DNA of 64,000 nt. It comes from an uncultured Porphyromonadaceae bacterium. GTDB taxonomy: Bacteria; Bacteroidota; Bacteroidia; Bacteroidales; Muribaculaceae. Positions within the stretch are counted from its first letter, which is position 1, and every line of letters starts with the position of its first letter. The position numbers and the translations under genes were made by a program. The stretch lies in NCBI GenBank assembly GCA_947177035.1, contig CAMWSS010000011.1, forward strand, positions 1-64,000. Direction: 5' to 3'. The notes under the pieces are model-generated. The model did no database searches. It saw only the letters and a list, made by a program, of their open reading frames with translations, and was not told where the DNA came from. Positions 44,655 through 53,249 of this stretch are shown piece by piece.

Positions 44655-45356
44655 TCAATCCCCGGCCACCGGAGCGATCAGCTTATAACCCTTGCCGTGG
44701 ATATTGATGATCTCGATATCCGGATCCTCACGCAGATGCTTGCGCAACTTCGTGATATAAACGTCCATCGAACGGGCGTTAAAATAATTATCGTCGATCC
44801 AGATCGTCTTCAAAGCATAATTACGCTCCAGAATCTCATTGACATGCGAACAGAGCAGGCTCAGAAGCTCAGACTCCTTCGTGGTCAGCTTCGTTGACTT
44901 ATCGCCAACCATCAGAGTCTGATTCTGCGTATTGAAAGTGAACTTGCCGATCTTATACATAGTCACCTCCTTGTCCTTCTTGCCCTTAACCCTGCGCAAA
45001 ATAGCCTCTATACGCATCACCAGCTCCTCCATCGAGAAAGGCTTCGTGATATAATCGTCAGCGCCGATCTTGAATCCCGAAAGAATATCATCCTTGAGCG
45101 AACGGGCCGAAAGGAATATGATAGGAATCTCAGAATTGACAGTGCGGATCTCCTGAGCCACAGTAAACCCGTCCTTCTTAGGCATCATCACATCAAGCAC
45201 GGCCAGATCATACTTGCCCTTGGCAAAAGCCTTATAGCCGGCATCGCCGTCAGGATAGAGATCAGCGCTGTATCCCTTGGCCTGTAAATACTCGCGAAGC
45301 AACATTCCGAGATTCTCATCGTCTTCGCAAAGCAGAATTCTGTTCTTTTCTTCCAT
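44655..45356 (-). CDS. rprY: OmpR-family response regulator RprY
   Basis: The 233-residue protein has a receiver domain (phosphoacceptor Asp55 in LAVLDVMMP, preceded by CEDDENLG and followed by PIIFLSAR and the Lys of ITKPFSMEEL) and a C-terminal winged helix of OmpR/PhoB type (about 135-233, SMDVYITKLRKHLREDP recognition helix). Length and pairing with RprX match Bacteroides RprY, which regulates genes of energy metabolism and stress. It is the second gene of the operon, 28 bases after rprX. The start at 45356 begins exactly at MEEKNRILLCEDD; longer in-frame starts lie within rprX. Confidence 0.92.
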   Translation of the reverse strand: MEEKNRILLCEDDENLGMLLREYLQAKGYSADLYPDGDAGYKAFAKGKYDLAVLDVMMPKKDGFTVAQEIRTVNSEIPIIFLSARSLKDDILSGFKIGADDYITKPFSMEELVMRIEAILRRVKGKKDKEVTMYKIGKFTFNTQNQTLMVGDKSTKLTTKESELLSLLCSHVNEILERNYALKTIWIDDNYFNARSMDVYITKLRKHLREDPDIEIINIHGKGYKLIAPVAGD

Positions 45357-45384
45357 AGCTGTTTTTATATTTGATGTTATTTGA

Positions 45385-46965
45385 TTATTCATCTGTTTCA
45401 GGCTCCTTGGCCAGCGGCAGAACGATAGTGAAAACAGTTCCCGAACCAAGTTCCGACTCCGCCGAAATCTCTCCGCCGAATTCACCGATCATCTTCTTCA
45501 CATATGCCAGACCCAGACCGAAACCCTTCACGTCATGACGGTCGCCGGTGCTGACCCGATAAAACTTATCGAAAATCTTCTTCAGATCATCACGCTTGAT
45601 CCCCATGCCATTGTCGGCCACGCTGATCCTCAGCCGATCAGCATGATTGGCCACCCGCGCGGTCGAAACCGTCAGATTCAGCGGACGATCCTCCGAACGA
45701 TACTTAACCGCATTGTCAAGCAGATTATATATCACATTGGTGAAATGCATCCTGTCGACATAAACCATCGAATCATCGGCCGACAGATCGGCCATGATCT
45801 TCCCGCCATACTTCTCCACCTTCAGCTTAAAAGTATGGGCAATGCCGGCAATCGCATCGTTGGCATCCACATACGCCATATTCAGAGCCGACTTGCGGTC
45901 ATAATACAGCGACATCTGCAACACCTTCTCAACCAGAAAACGCAAACGCTTCGTATCCTCGTTGATCACCTCCGAGATATGACGCATCATCCCGTCAGAC
46001 TTCCGCACGGAATCATCGCCGAGCATCTGCGCGGCAAGCGAGATGGAACTGATCGGAGTCTTAAGCTCATGAGTCATATTGTTGATAAAATCCGTCTTCA
46101 TCTCATTGACCTTCTTCTGCCTGAACGCGACCATCACCGTATAGATAAAAGTCAGCAACAGAATAAACGTGAACGCAAACGACGGCAACATAAACTTGAT
46201 CGACGAAAAAATATAATCCTTTTTAGTCGGAAAATACACATTCAGATAATTGATCTTATTGATCGGATCATTCGGAAAAAGAGGCTGATCATAAATGGCC
46301 GTCGGCGGAAGCGAACGCCTCACAACCGCGTCCGGATAATCCTGAGTATGATAGATCACAGCGCCATTGCGGTTCGTAACAGCAAACTCAAACGGAATCT
46401 TAAGCCCGTTGTTGTCAAGCTCAAAACGCAGAAAATTACGCACCATCGTCGAATCCGCACGCTGCCGGATCGGACGATTGCTGCTCCGCGAAATGATATT
46501 AAGAATCACCTCATCCACCAGACCCTTCTGATAAATATAGCGTCCGCGAAGATTCTCCTGAAGCGACTGCGAACCGACGGCGCCTCCCGTGCCATGAAAA
46601 CGGAACCCGCCGGCCGGACCTCCGACCCGGCCCGACGGCGACAGACGGTCGGCCGCCCCCTCCAGAGTCAGATTACCGGTCAGACCGCTCTGAGTCGTAA
46701 ACTTCAGAGCAACGCCCTCAGTCGACGAATTCACCTTATAAGGCTTATAATCATCGACCTGCGCCATATTCTCTTCCAGAAAATGACGCGTCTCCTCCTG
46801 CTCGAGCAATGACGACACGGCATAAAGCGAACGGCGCACACTCTCCTCAAACTGATCGTTGCGCATGCGCACCATATTGTTCATATAAACGAACTGCACG
46901 TATATCAGCCCGGCAAACGTCAGAGCCATTATCAATGTAAGATACCAGATCGTCGATTTTTTCAT
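45385..46965 (-). CDS. rprX: Sensor histidine kinase RprX
   Basis: The 526-residue membrane kinase has an N-terminal helix (about residues 5-24), a large periplasmic sensor (about 25-250), a second helix (about 253-275), a DHp domain with phosphoacceptor His299 in NNMTHELKTP, and an ATPase with VIYNLLDNAVKYR (N box), DNGMGI (G1) and GFGLGLAYVK (G2). It phosphorylates the partner RprY. The Gly-rich portion of the sensor (SGRVGGPAGGFRFHGTGGAV) is unusual and may be species-specific. The start at 46965 is used; a 14-codon upstream extension has no support. Its promoter lies at 47142-47173. Confidence 0.9.
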   Translation of the reverse strand: MKKSTIWYLTLIMALTFAGLIYVQFVYMNNMVRMRNDQFEESVRRSLYAVSSLLEQEETRHFLEENMAQVDDYKPYKVNSSTEGVALKFTTQSGLTGNLTLEGAADRLSPSGRVGGPAGGFRFHGTGGAVGSQSLQENLRGRYIYQKGLVDEVILNIISRSSNRPIRQRADSTMVRNFLRFELDNNGLKIPFEFAVTNRNGAVIYHTQDYPDAVVRRSLPPTAIYDQPLFPNDPINKINYLNVYFPTKKDYIFSSIKFMLPSFAFTFILLLTFIYTVMVAFRQKKVNEMKTDFINNMTHELKTPISSISLAAQMLGDDSVRKSDGMMRHISEVINEDTKRLRFLVEKVLQMSLYYDRKSALNMAYVDANDAIAGIAHTFKLKVEKYGGKIMADLSADDSMVYVDRMHFTNVIYNLLDNAVKYRSEDRPLNLTVSTARVANHADRLRISVADNGMGIKRDDLKKIFDKFYRVSTGDRHDVKGFGLGLAYVKKMIGEFGGEISAESELGSGTVFTIVLPLAKEPETDE

Positions 46966-47141
46966 TCTAACACGTCGCGAGACCGCAAGGCCCCGGTTAA
47001 AGATCACACAATAGAACCGGATCGACAGACTGCGCTAAACAGCCGGCAGACTCACCGGTCCCTGATAATTTAACACTTCCGACAGACTTTTGTTTAAAAT
47101 TCTCTAATTTTTAAAATCCGCCGCTTTTTAACATTTGAGTG

Positions 47142-47173
47142 CAAAATTAACTAAACGCAGCCACCCGTGCAAG
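47142..47173 (-). promoter_or_regulatory. Promoter of rprXY
   Basis: On the minus strand -33 CTTG (47170-47173), a 20-base spacer and -7 TAATTTTG (47142-47149). It would leave a leader of about 170 bases. The region 46966-47279 otherwise holds only this and the divergent etfB promoter; no gene is seen. Confidence 0.55.
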
Positions 47174-47188
47174 AAAAAAAGCGTTTTT

Positions 47189-47220
47189 TTTGCATAAAAC
47201 CCTCAAAAATAGTAACTTTG
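47189..47220 (+). promoter_or_regulatory. Promoter of etfBA-acyl-CoA dehydrogenase
   Basis: -33 TTTG (47189-47192), a 20-base spacer and -7 TAACTTTG (47213-47220), an exact match to the Bacteroidetes consensus. The ATG of etfB is 59 bases downstream. Confidence 0.8.
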
Positions 47221-47279
47221 CCCTGCACAATGTGCGATCATCCTAAGATAACTAATTATCACATAATAAATTATAAAGT

Positions 47280-48152
47280 ATGAGCTTGAACATCATCGTG
47301 CTCGCCAAACAGGTGCCTGACACCCGTAATGTGGGCAAAGATGCAATGAAAGAAGATGGCACAATCAACCGTGCGGCTCTGCCGGCCATTTTCAATCCCG
47401 AAGACCTCAACGCTCTGGAGCAGGCGCTTCGCATCAAGGACGCCCACCCGGGCTCAACCGTGACGATGCTCACAATGGGCCTGCCCCGTGCATCTGAAAT
47501 TATCCGTGAAGCCATCTACCGTGGCGCAGACAAAGGCGTAGTGCTCACCGACAGAGTGCTCGGCGGCGCCGATACCCTGGCAACATCCTACTCACTGGCC
47601 CAGGCCGTGAAAAAAATGGAAAATGCCGACATAATCCTGGGCGGACGCCAGGCTATCGACGGCGACACCGCACAGGTTGGCCCACAGATCGCCGAAAAAC
47701 TCGGCGTGCCGCAGGTCACATATGCCGAAGAAATCATGGCTGTCGCCGACGGACACGTAACCGTCAAACGCCGCCTCGAACACGGAGTGGAAACCGTCAA
47801 AGCCCCCATGCCTTGCGTGGTGACAGTCACCGGATCCGCCGACGAATGCCGCCCGCGCAACGCGCAGAGAGTAATGCGCTTCAAATACGCCGCATCGCCC
47901 ACCGAACTCAACGCACTGGACCCGCAGCAGGCCGAACGAGCCCAGAGCCGCTGCCCCGGAATCATCCAGGAATGGAACGCCGAATTCGTTGAAGCCGACC
48001 CCCAGCAGATCGGATTCCCCGGCTCGCCGACAAAGGTGAAAAGCATCGAAAACGTAGTATTCACCGCCAAAGAAAGCCGCAGGCTGGACAATGACGACGC
48101 ACAGATCGAAGAACTGATCAAAGAACTCATTGCCAACCACACCATCGGATAA
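47280..48152 (+). CDS. etfB: Electron transfer flavoprotein, beta subunit
   Basis: The 290-residue subunit of EtfAB starts MSLNIIVLAKQVPDTRNV, as in the family, and carries the motif DIILGGRQAIDGDTAQVGPQIA, which contacts AMP or the bifurcating FAD. EtfAB passes electrons between an acyl-CoA dehydrogenase and a quinone or ferredoxin partner. Whether it bifurcates cannot be told from this alone, but the gene order with the dehydrogenase is like that of gut anaerobes that run such systems. It is first in a three-gene operon; etfA follows after 30 bases. Confidence 0.94.
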   Translation: MSLNIIVLAKQVPDTRNVGKDAMKEDGTINRAALPAIFNPEDLNALEQALRIKDAHPGSTVTMLTMGLPRASEIIREAIYRGADKGVVLTDRVLGGADTLATSYSLAQAVKKMENADIILGGRQAIDGDTAQVGPQIAEKLGVPQVTYAEEIMAVADGHVTVKRRLEHGVETVKAPMPCVVTVTGSADECRPRNAQRVMRFKYAASPTELNALDPQQAERAQSRCPGIIQEWNAEFVEADPQQIGFPGSPTKVKSIENVVFTAKESRRLDNDDAQIEELIKELIANHTIG

Positions 48153-48182
48153 AATCTCACCCACTCAAATTATATATACCAT

Positions 48183-49214
48183 ATGATCAACGACAAAAAC
48201 AATCTCATCGTCTACTGCGAGTGGGACGAAGATCACGTAGCCGACGTGAGCCTCGAACTCCTTACAAAAGGCCGTGTGCTCGCCGACAGACTCGGCGTGA
48301 AACTCGAGGCTATCGTGATCGGCAACAACCTGGGCGACGTCGAAAAGACCCTCGCGCCCTATGGTGCGGACCGCGTCTATAAAGTCGACGACCCGCGCAT
48401 GGCTCCATACACAACCAACCCCCATGCTGCCGTGCTCATCAACCTCTTCCGCCAGACCGAACCGCAGATCTGCCTGATGGGTGCCACCTGCATCGGACGC
48501 GACCTCGGACCGCGTGTCAGCTCATGCCTCCACAGCGGACTCACTGCCGACTGCACCGCGCTCGAAATCGGAGACCACACCGACGCAAAAACCGGACAAT
48601 CATACTCCGACCTCCTCTACCAGATCCGCCCCGCATTCGGCGGCAACATCGTGGCAACAATCGTCAACCCCGAATGCCGCCCACAGATGGCCACCGTGCG
48701 CGAAGGCGTGATGAAAAAAGAAATCTCGACCCCCGACAAAATCGCCGAAGTCATCAACCTCAAAGTCGACGACTTCGTTAAACCCGAAGACTTCGTCGTC
48801 GAGATTATCGACCGCCACATCGAAAAAAGCAAAATCAACATCAAAGCCGCGCCCATCATCGTGGCCGGCGGATACGGCGTCGGAAGCAAAGAAAACTTCG
48901 ACATGCTCTTCACCCTCGCCGAAACGCTCGGCGGAGAAGTCGGCGCGACCCGCGCGGCTGTCGACGCTGGATGGGTCGAACACGCTCGCCAGATCGGACA
49001 GACCGGCACAACTGTACGCCCAAAACTCTACATCGCTTGCGGCATATCCGGACAGATACAACACATCGCCGGAATGCAGGACAGCTCCATTATCATCTCG
49101 ATCAACAACGACCCCAACGCCCCGATCAACGCAATCGCTGACTATGTCATCACCGGCAATGTCGAAGACGTGGTGCCAAAATTGATCAAGTATTACAAGA
49201 AAAACTCCAAGTAA
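48183..49214 (+). CDS. etfA: Electron transfer flavoprotein, alpha subunit
   Basis: The 343-residue subunit has an N-terminal domain like EtfB and a C-terminal FAD-binding domain. The latter contains APIIVAGGYGVGSKENFDML, GGEVGATRAAVDAGWV, QIGQTGTTVRPKLYIACGIS and ISINNDPNAPINAIADY, which hold the FAD. It heterodimerises with EtfB in the cytoplasm. It lies 30 bases after etfB and 9 bases before the acyl-CoA dehydrogenase, so the three proteins are probably made together in equal amounts. Confidence 0.95.
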   Translation: MINDKNNLIVYCEWDEDHVADVSLELLTKGRVLADRLGVKLEAIVIGNNLGDVEKTLAPYGADRVYKVDDPRMAPYTTNPHAAVLINLFRQTEPQICLMGATCIGRDLGPRVSSCLHSGLTADCTALEIGDHTDAKTGQSYSDLLYQIRPAFGGNIVATIVNPECRPQMATVREGVMKKEISTPDKIAEVINLKVDDFVKPEDFVVEIIDRHIEKSKINIKAAPIIVAGGYGVGSKENFDMLFTLAETLGGEVGATRAAVDAGWVEHARQIGQTGTTVRPKLYIACGISGQIQHIAGMQDSSIIISINNDPNAPINAIADYVITGNVEDVVPKLIKYYKKNSK

Positions 49215-49223
49215 TCAGTAGCC

Positions 49224-50939
49224 ATGGCTAATTTTTATACAGACAACCCCGACCTGAAGCATCACCTGAGCCATCCGCTGATGCAGAAAATCGTCGCACT
49301 CAAAGAGCGCGACTACACCGAAGCACAGACATATGACCATGCGCCCTACAACTTCGACGACGCAATGGACAACTATGACAAAGTGCTCGAAATCGTGGGC
49401 GAAATCTGCGGCACAACAATTGCCGAAAACGCCGAAGACGTCGACCACCAGGGTCCCAGAGTTGAAAACGGACGCGTAATATATGCCGACGGCACACAGA
49501 AAAACCTCGATGCATGCCGCAAAGCCGGACTCATGGGCATGGCAATGCCTCGACGCCTCGGAGGCCTCAACTTCCCCATTACCCCCTACATCATGGCTGC
49601 CGACATCGTCAGCCGCGCCGACACCGGCTTTGAAAACCTCTGGGGACTCCAGGACTGCGCCGAAACAATCTACGAATTCGCATCCGAAGAACAAAAACAA
49701 AAATACATTCCCAGAGTATGCGCCGGAGAAACAATGTCGATGGACCTCACTGAACCTGACGCCGGATCAGACCTCCAGTCCGTCATGCTCAAAGCCACCG
49801 AACAACCCGACGGAACCTGGCGCCTCAACGGAGTAAAACGCTTCATCACAAACGGCGACAGCGACATCCACCTGGTGCTCGCCCGCTCCGAAGACGGCAC
49901 TAAAGACGGACGCGGACTCTCAATGTTCATCTATGACAAACGAGACGGCGGAGTCGACGTGCGCCGAATCGAAAACAAAATGGGCATCAAAGGCTCTCCC
50001 ACCTGCGAACTCGTCTACAAAAACGCCAAAGCCGAACTCTGCGGAAGCCGACGCATGGGACTCATCAAATACGTGATGGCCCTGATGAACGGAGCGCGCC
50101 TCGGCATCGCCGCACAAAGCGTCGGCGTCAGCGAACTCGCCTACCGCGAAGCACTCGCCTATGCCAAAGACCGCAAACAATTCGGAAAAGCGATCATCGA
50201 ATTCCCCGCCGTATACGAAATGCTGGCCACAATGAAAGCCAAACTCGACGCATCACGCTCACTGCTCTACGAAACAGCACGCTACGTCGACCTCTACAAA
50301 ACATACGACGACATCGCAAAAGAACGCTCGCTCACTCCCGACGAACGCAAAGAAGCCAAACACTACTCAAAACTGGCCGACGCCTGCACCCCTCTGGCCA
50401 AAGGACTCGGAAGCGAATACTGCAACCAGAACGCCTATGACTGCATCCAGGTGCACGGCGGATCTGGCTTCATGAAAGACTATGCCTGCGAACGCCTCTA
50501 CCGCGACGCCCGCATAACCTCCATATACGAAGGCACAACCCAGCTCCAGGTCGTAGCTGCAATCCGCCACGTCACAACCGGCACATACCTCCAGCTCATC
50601 GAAAGCTACCAGGCAATGCTCGCCGAAACAGAAGTGAAACCCGAACTGCTCCCGGTCATTGAAAACCTCAAAGAAATGACCGCCCGCTACACTGCTGCCG
50701 TAACCGCCGTAACCGAAGTCAAAGACGCCGCCTTCGGCGACTTCATGGCCCGCCGACTGGTCGAAATGGCCGGAAACGTGATCATGAGCTACCTGCTCGT
50801 GCTCGACGCACAGCGCAACGACTCATTCACCCACTCCGCCATCGTCTACAACAAAATCGCGCAAGCCGTCGTTGCATCCCACTCCGACTTCATCGCAAAC
50901 TTCAAACCCGGACAGATCGAAGACTACAAAGCCTGCTGA
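49224..50939 (+). CDS. Acyl-CoA dehydrogenase
   Basis: The 571-residue flavoenzyme oxidises (or reduces, in crotonyl-to-butyryl direction) acyl-CoA esters, exchanging electrons with EtfAB. The signatures are MSMDLTEPDAGSDLQSV in the flavin-binding part, QIHGG-like CIQVHGGSGFMKDYACERLY, and the catalytic base Glu436 in IYEGTTQLQ. It is about 190 residues longer than the 380-residue short-chain enzymes and carries the C-terminal extension seen in other Bacteroidetes and beta-proteobacterial long forms. Chain-length preference is unknown. It is last in the operon, before a terminator. Confidence 0.92.
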   Translation: MANFYTDNPDLKHHLSHPLMQKIVALKERDYTEAQTYDHAPYNFDDAMDNYDKVLEIVGEICGTTIAENAEDVDHQGPRVENGRVIYADGTQKNLDACRKAGLMGMAMPRRLGGLNFPITPYIMAADIVSRADTGFENLWGLQDCAETIYEFASEEQKQKYIPRVCAGETMSMDLTEPDAGSDLQSVMLKATEQPDGTWRLNGVKRFITNGDSDIHLVLARSEDGTKDGRGLSMFIYDKRDGGVDVRRIENKMGIKGSPTCELVYKNAKAELCGSRRMGLIKYVMALMNGARLGIAAQSVGVSELAYREALAYAKDRKQFGKAIIEFPAVYEMLATMKAKLDASRSLLYETARYVDLYKTYDDIAKERSLTPDERKEAKHYSKLADACTPLAKGLGSEYCNQNAYDCIQVHGGSGFMKDYACERLYRDARITSIYEGTTQLQVVAAIRHVTTGTYLQLIESYQAMLAETEVKPELLPVIENLKEMTARYTAAVTAVTEVKDAAFGDFMARRLVEMAGNVIMSYLLVLDAQRNDSFTHSAIVYNKIAQAVVASHSDFIANFKPGQIEDYKAC

Positions 50940-50968
50940 TCCATCCAACACCCATCACTGACAACTAC

Positions 50969-51008
50969 GAGTCCGGCAGGCACGCCAACAGGCGCCCTTG
51001 CCGGACTC
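50969..51008 (+). terminator. Terminator after the acyl-CoA dehydrogenase gene
   Basis: Perfect 10-bp arms GAGTCCGGCA and TGCCGGACTC flank a 20-base loop with an inner partial stem. The U-tract is weak (GCGCTTTAA). Confidence 0.6.
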
Positions 51009-51048
51009 GCGCTTTAATCCCCAACACCTCCAAAACATCAAAACCGAC

Positions 51049-51444
51049 ATGAAAAATTCAAGCATCTCACAAATCATCATCGCAGTCACCGGACTCATCC
51101 TCGTAATCGTCGCCATCTGCATCGCCATCCCCTACTACAACGTATGGCAACAGGAAATGGCCGGACGCGCCGAATTCGCCAAAGCCGAACAAAACCGCAA
51201 AATCCGCATCGAAGAAGCCAAAGCAAACCTCGAAGCCGAAAAACTCAACGCCCAGGCCGAAATCGAACGCGCAAAAGGCGCAGCCGAAGCCATACGCATC
51301 GAAAACGGATCACTGACCCCCACCTACATCCAATACCTCTGGGTGCGCCAGCAAGGAAACCTCAACGACAAAACCGTCATCTACATCCCCACCGAAACCA
51401 ACCTGCCAATCCTCGAAGCATCGCGCGCCGAAACAATTCAATAA
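51049..51444 (+). CDS. Small membrane protein with an SPFH/prohibitin-like C-terminal tail
   Basis: The 131-residue protein has one N-terminal membrane helix (about residues 5-28), a charged alpha-helical coiled coil (about 35-85, with repeats of IEEAKANLEAEKL, AQAEIERAKG) and a C-terminal part TPTYIQYLWVRQQGN ... VIYIPTETNLPILEASR. That last part closely resembles the tail of SPFH-domain proteins, such as prohibitin or HflK-like proteins, but the SPFH domain itself is missing. It may be a natural small partner of a full SPFH protein or a truncated paralogue. The in-frame ATG at 50998 is inside the preceding terminator, so 51049 is preferred. Confidence 0.65.
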   Translation: MKNSSISQIIIAVTGLILVIVAICIAIPYYNVWQQEMAGRAEFAKAEQNRKIRIEEAKANLEAEKLNAQAEIERAKGAAEAIRIENGSLTPTYIQYLWVRQQGNLNDKTVIYIPTETNLPILEASRAETIQ

Positions 51445-51480
51445 AAACGCCTGCACACCACCAGCAGGCAAAAAAAACAA

Positions 51481-51517
51481 TTCAGCCCTGAAAGCCTCAA
51501 TCGCTTTCAGGGCTGAA
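51481..51517. terminator. Bidirectional terminator between the SPFH-tail and TPR genes
   Basis: Perfect 15-bp arms TTCAGCCCTGAAAGC and GCTTTCAGGGCTGAA with a 7-base loop are followed on the plus strand by CCAATTTTT and on the minus strand by TTGTTTTTTTG. The two genes converge here. Confidence 0.85.
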
Positions 51518-51557
51518 CCAATTTTTATATCGGACTTACAGAGAAGCCGCCTGTGCT

Positions 51558-53192
51558 TTACTTGGAATATCTTTCAATCGACTTCTGATAGATATCAGCC
51601 TTCTCAGTATCCACCGCCATCAGAAGCTCCAGATACTTCACAGCCTCGTCCTTATTGCCATGCTCGATATGGTACGTCACAATGTTGCCATATGCTTCAC
51701 GATAGATGTTCAGACGCTTCACCTTGTTCTCCGGATCCTCGTCAAGCAAATCGATAGCACGCTGATACCACTCGTTTGACTCCTCGGTCTGAGTGCCGGC
51801 GAGAGTCACAAGAATACGCGCCTTACGGTGAGGAATGCGATAATCATTGTCAACCAGCTCAAGCACACGGTCAATAGTGGCGATAGCCTTCTGGCCGACT
51901 TCATTGCGCTTATCAACCTCAGTCGAATCATTATAAGCTGTGATAGCGGTCATATAACGACCTGAAAGCACAAAAATATCATTGGTCGAACCCTCGCCGG
52001 AAGCTACGAAACGCTCATAAGCCTCAGCTGCCGCAGGATAATTCTTCGCGTTATAATAAGCCGACGAAAGAGTCTTCAGCAGCTCAACCTTCTCGGGATT
52101 CACCTCGACAGCCTTCTCATACTGGACAATAGCAAGCGAATCCTCGTTGAGCTCGGTGAGCACGTCGCCATAAGTAGTGTAGTCATTAGAAGTGAAACGG
52201 TTGTTCGACGGAGGAGTCATGGAGAAGAACTTCTGGGCCAGCTCCATTGCCAGAGGATATTCCTTTTTGCCGGCAGCATTCAGGAAAACCATTCGGCTCA
52301 TCGGGAACGAATTGGGATCCTTGGCGAGAACAGCCTGCGCAAGAGCATTGCTCTCGTCATATTTCTGACCGAAATAAAGCAGCTGCACATAACGCTCCTC
52401 ATCCTGCTGGAAATGATTGGGATTCTTGATATAAGTGCCATACTGTTCGGCAGCGCGAGTAAACTGGTCATTGTCGAAATATTTTTCGGCCAGCTCACGC
52501 TGAGCCAGAGCTGAATTCGGGGCCAGATTGTTAAGCTCGATCAGCTTCTCGATGGCAAACTTGGGGTTGGCATGAATATAAGCGTTGGCATACTTCACAT
52601 AAGCCTCAGGATTGCCGGGGTTATAATAGATGGCATTGTCATATGCGCCGGCAGCGGCACCCACATTGTCCTCGGCAAGAAGCTTGTCACCGCGCATGAT
52701 GTAGATGTCGGTGTTCTTCTTATCCTTTTTGAAAGCGGTCTCCATATACTTGTCGTAATCCTTGGCATAAGCCACCGGATCGGCATTATAGAAAGAACGG
52801 GCTATAGCCACGTTGACCGACGCTGTGTTCTGGGCCTTGGTGGCAGCCTTGAACTGATCTCTGGCGGTTTTCTGATCGCCGCCCTTCAAAGCCACAGCTC
52901 CGAGACCTACATAATTCAGGCCATTCTTCGCATTGGCCTCGATGCCTTTGTCAAAATATGCTTTTGCGGCAGCGACATCACCGTTCCTCAGAGCGATCGA
53001 GCCAAGATAATAGCAGGATGCCGACTGGTCTGTGCCCGCATCATTGAGCGTGCGCTCAAGAATTTCACGGGCGTTGTCGAACTGGTCGGCCTTGTAATAC
53101 TCGATGCCGTCGAGGTAGCCCTGGCTCTGTGCGGAAGTTGACAGAACAGCTGCGGAGCAGAGGGCAACCATCAGAAAGTGTTTGATTTTCAT
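51558..53192 (-). CDS. Secreted tetratricopeptide repeat protein
   Basis: The 544-residue protein has a signal peptide (about residues 1-22, ending STSAQ) followed by a string of TPR-type helical pairs from residue 25 onward. Examples are AKAYFDKGIEANAKNGLNYV, AAGAYDNAIYYNPGNPEAYV and IVQYEKAVEVNPEKVELLK, each with the alternating small/large residue pattern. TPR domains are protein-protein scaffolds. It is the last gene of a three-gene unit with a PstS-like lipoprotein and a 2-TM protein; in other Bacteroidales this trio usually accompanies exbB/exbD/tonB genes, so I infer a role near the TonB energy system, but none of those genes is in the window. Confidence 0.82.
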   Translation of the reverse strand: MKIKHFLMVALCSAAVLSTSAQSQGYLDGIEYYKADQFDNAREILERTLNDAGTDQSASCYYLGSIALRNGDVAAAKAYFDKGIEANAKNGLNYVGLGAVALKGGDQKTARDQFKAATKAQNTASVNVAIARSFYNADPVAYAKDYDKYMETAFKKDKKNTDIYIMRGDKLLAEDNVGAAAGAYDNAIYYNPGNPEAYVKYANAYIHANPKFAIEKLIELNNLAPNSALAQRELAEKYFDNDQFTRAAEQYGTYIKNPNHFQQDEERYVQLLYFGQKYDESNALAQAVLAKDPNSFPMSRMVFLNAAGKKEYPLAMELAQKFFSMTPPSNNRFTSNDYTTYGDVLTELNEDSLAIVQYEKAVEVNPEKVELLKTLSSAYYNAKNYPAAAEAYERFVASGEGSTNDIFVLSGRYMTAITAYNDSTEVDKRNEVGQKAIATIDRVLELVDNDYRIPHRKARILVTLAGTQTEESNEWYQRAIDLLDEDPENKVKRLNIYREAYGNIVTYHIEHGNKDEAVKYLELLMAVDTEKADIYQKSIERYSK

Positions 53193-53249
53193 TGTTTATG
53201 CTTTGGATAAGTTTTGGTTTATTGTATATTTAACGTCAATATTGTCTGT

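Noticed and set aside
45535..46812. 425-codon open frame antisense to rprX
   Set aside because: His/Ile/Arg-rich translation typical of the antisense of a kinase gene; no recognisable domain.
47221..47279. Riboswitch in the etfB leader
   Set aside because: The 59-base AT-rich leader is too short and lacks any conserved riboswitch core I recognise.
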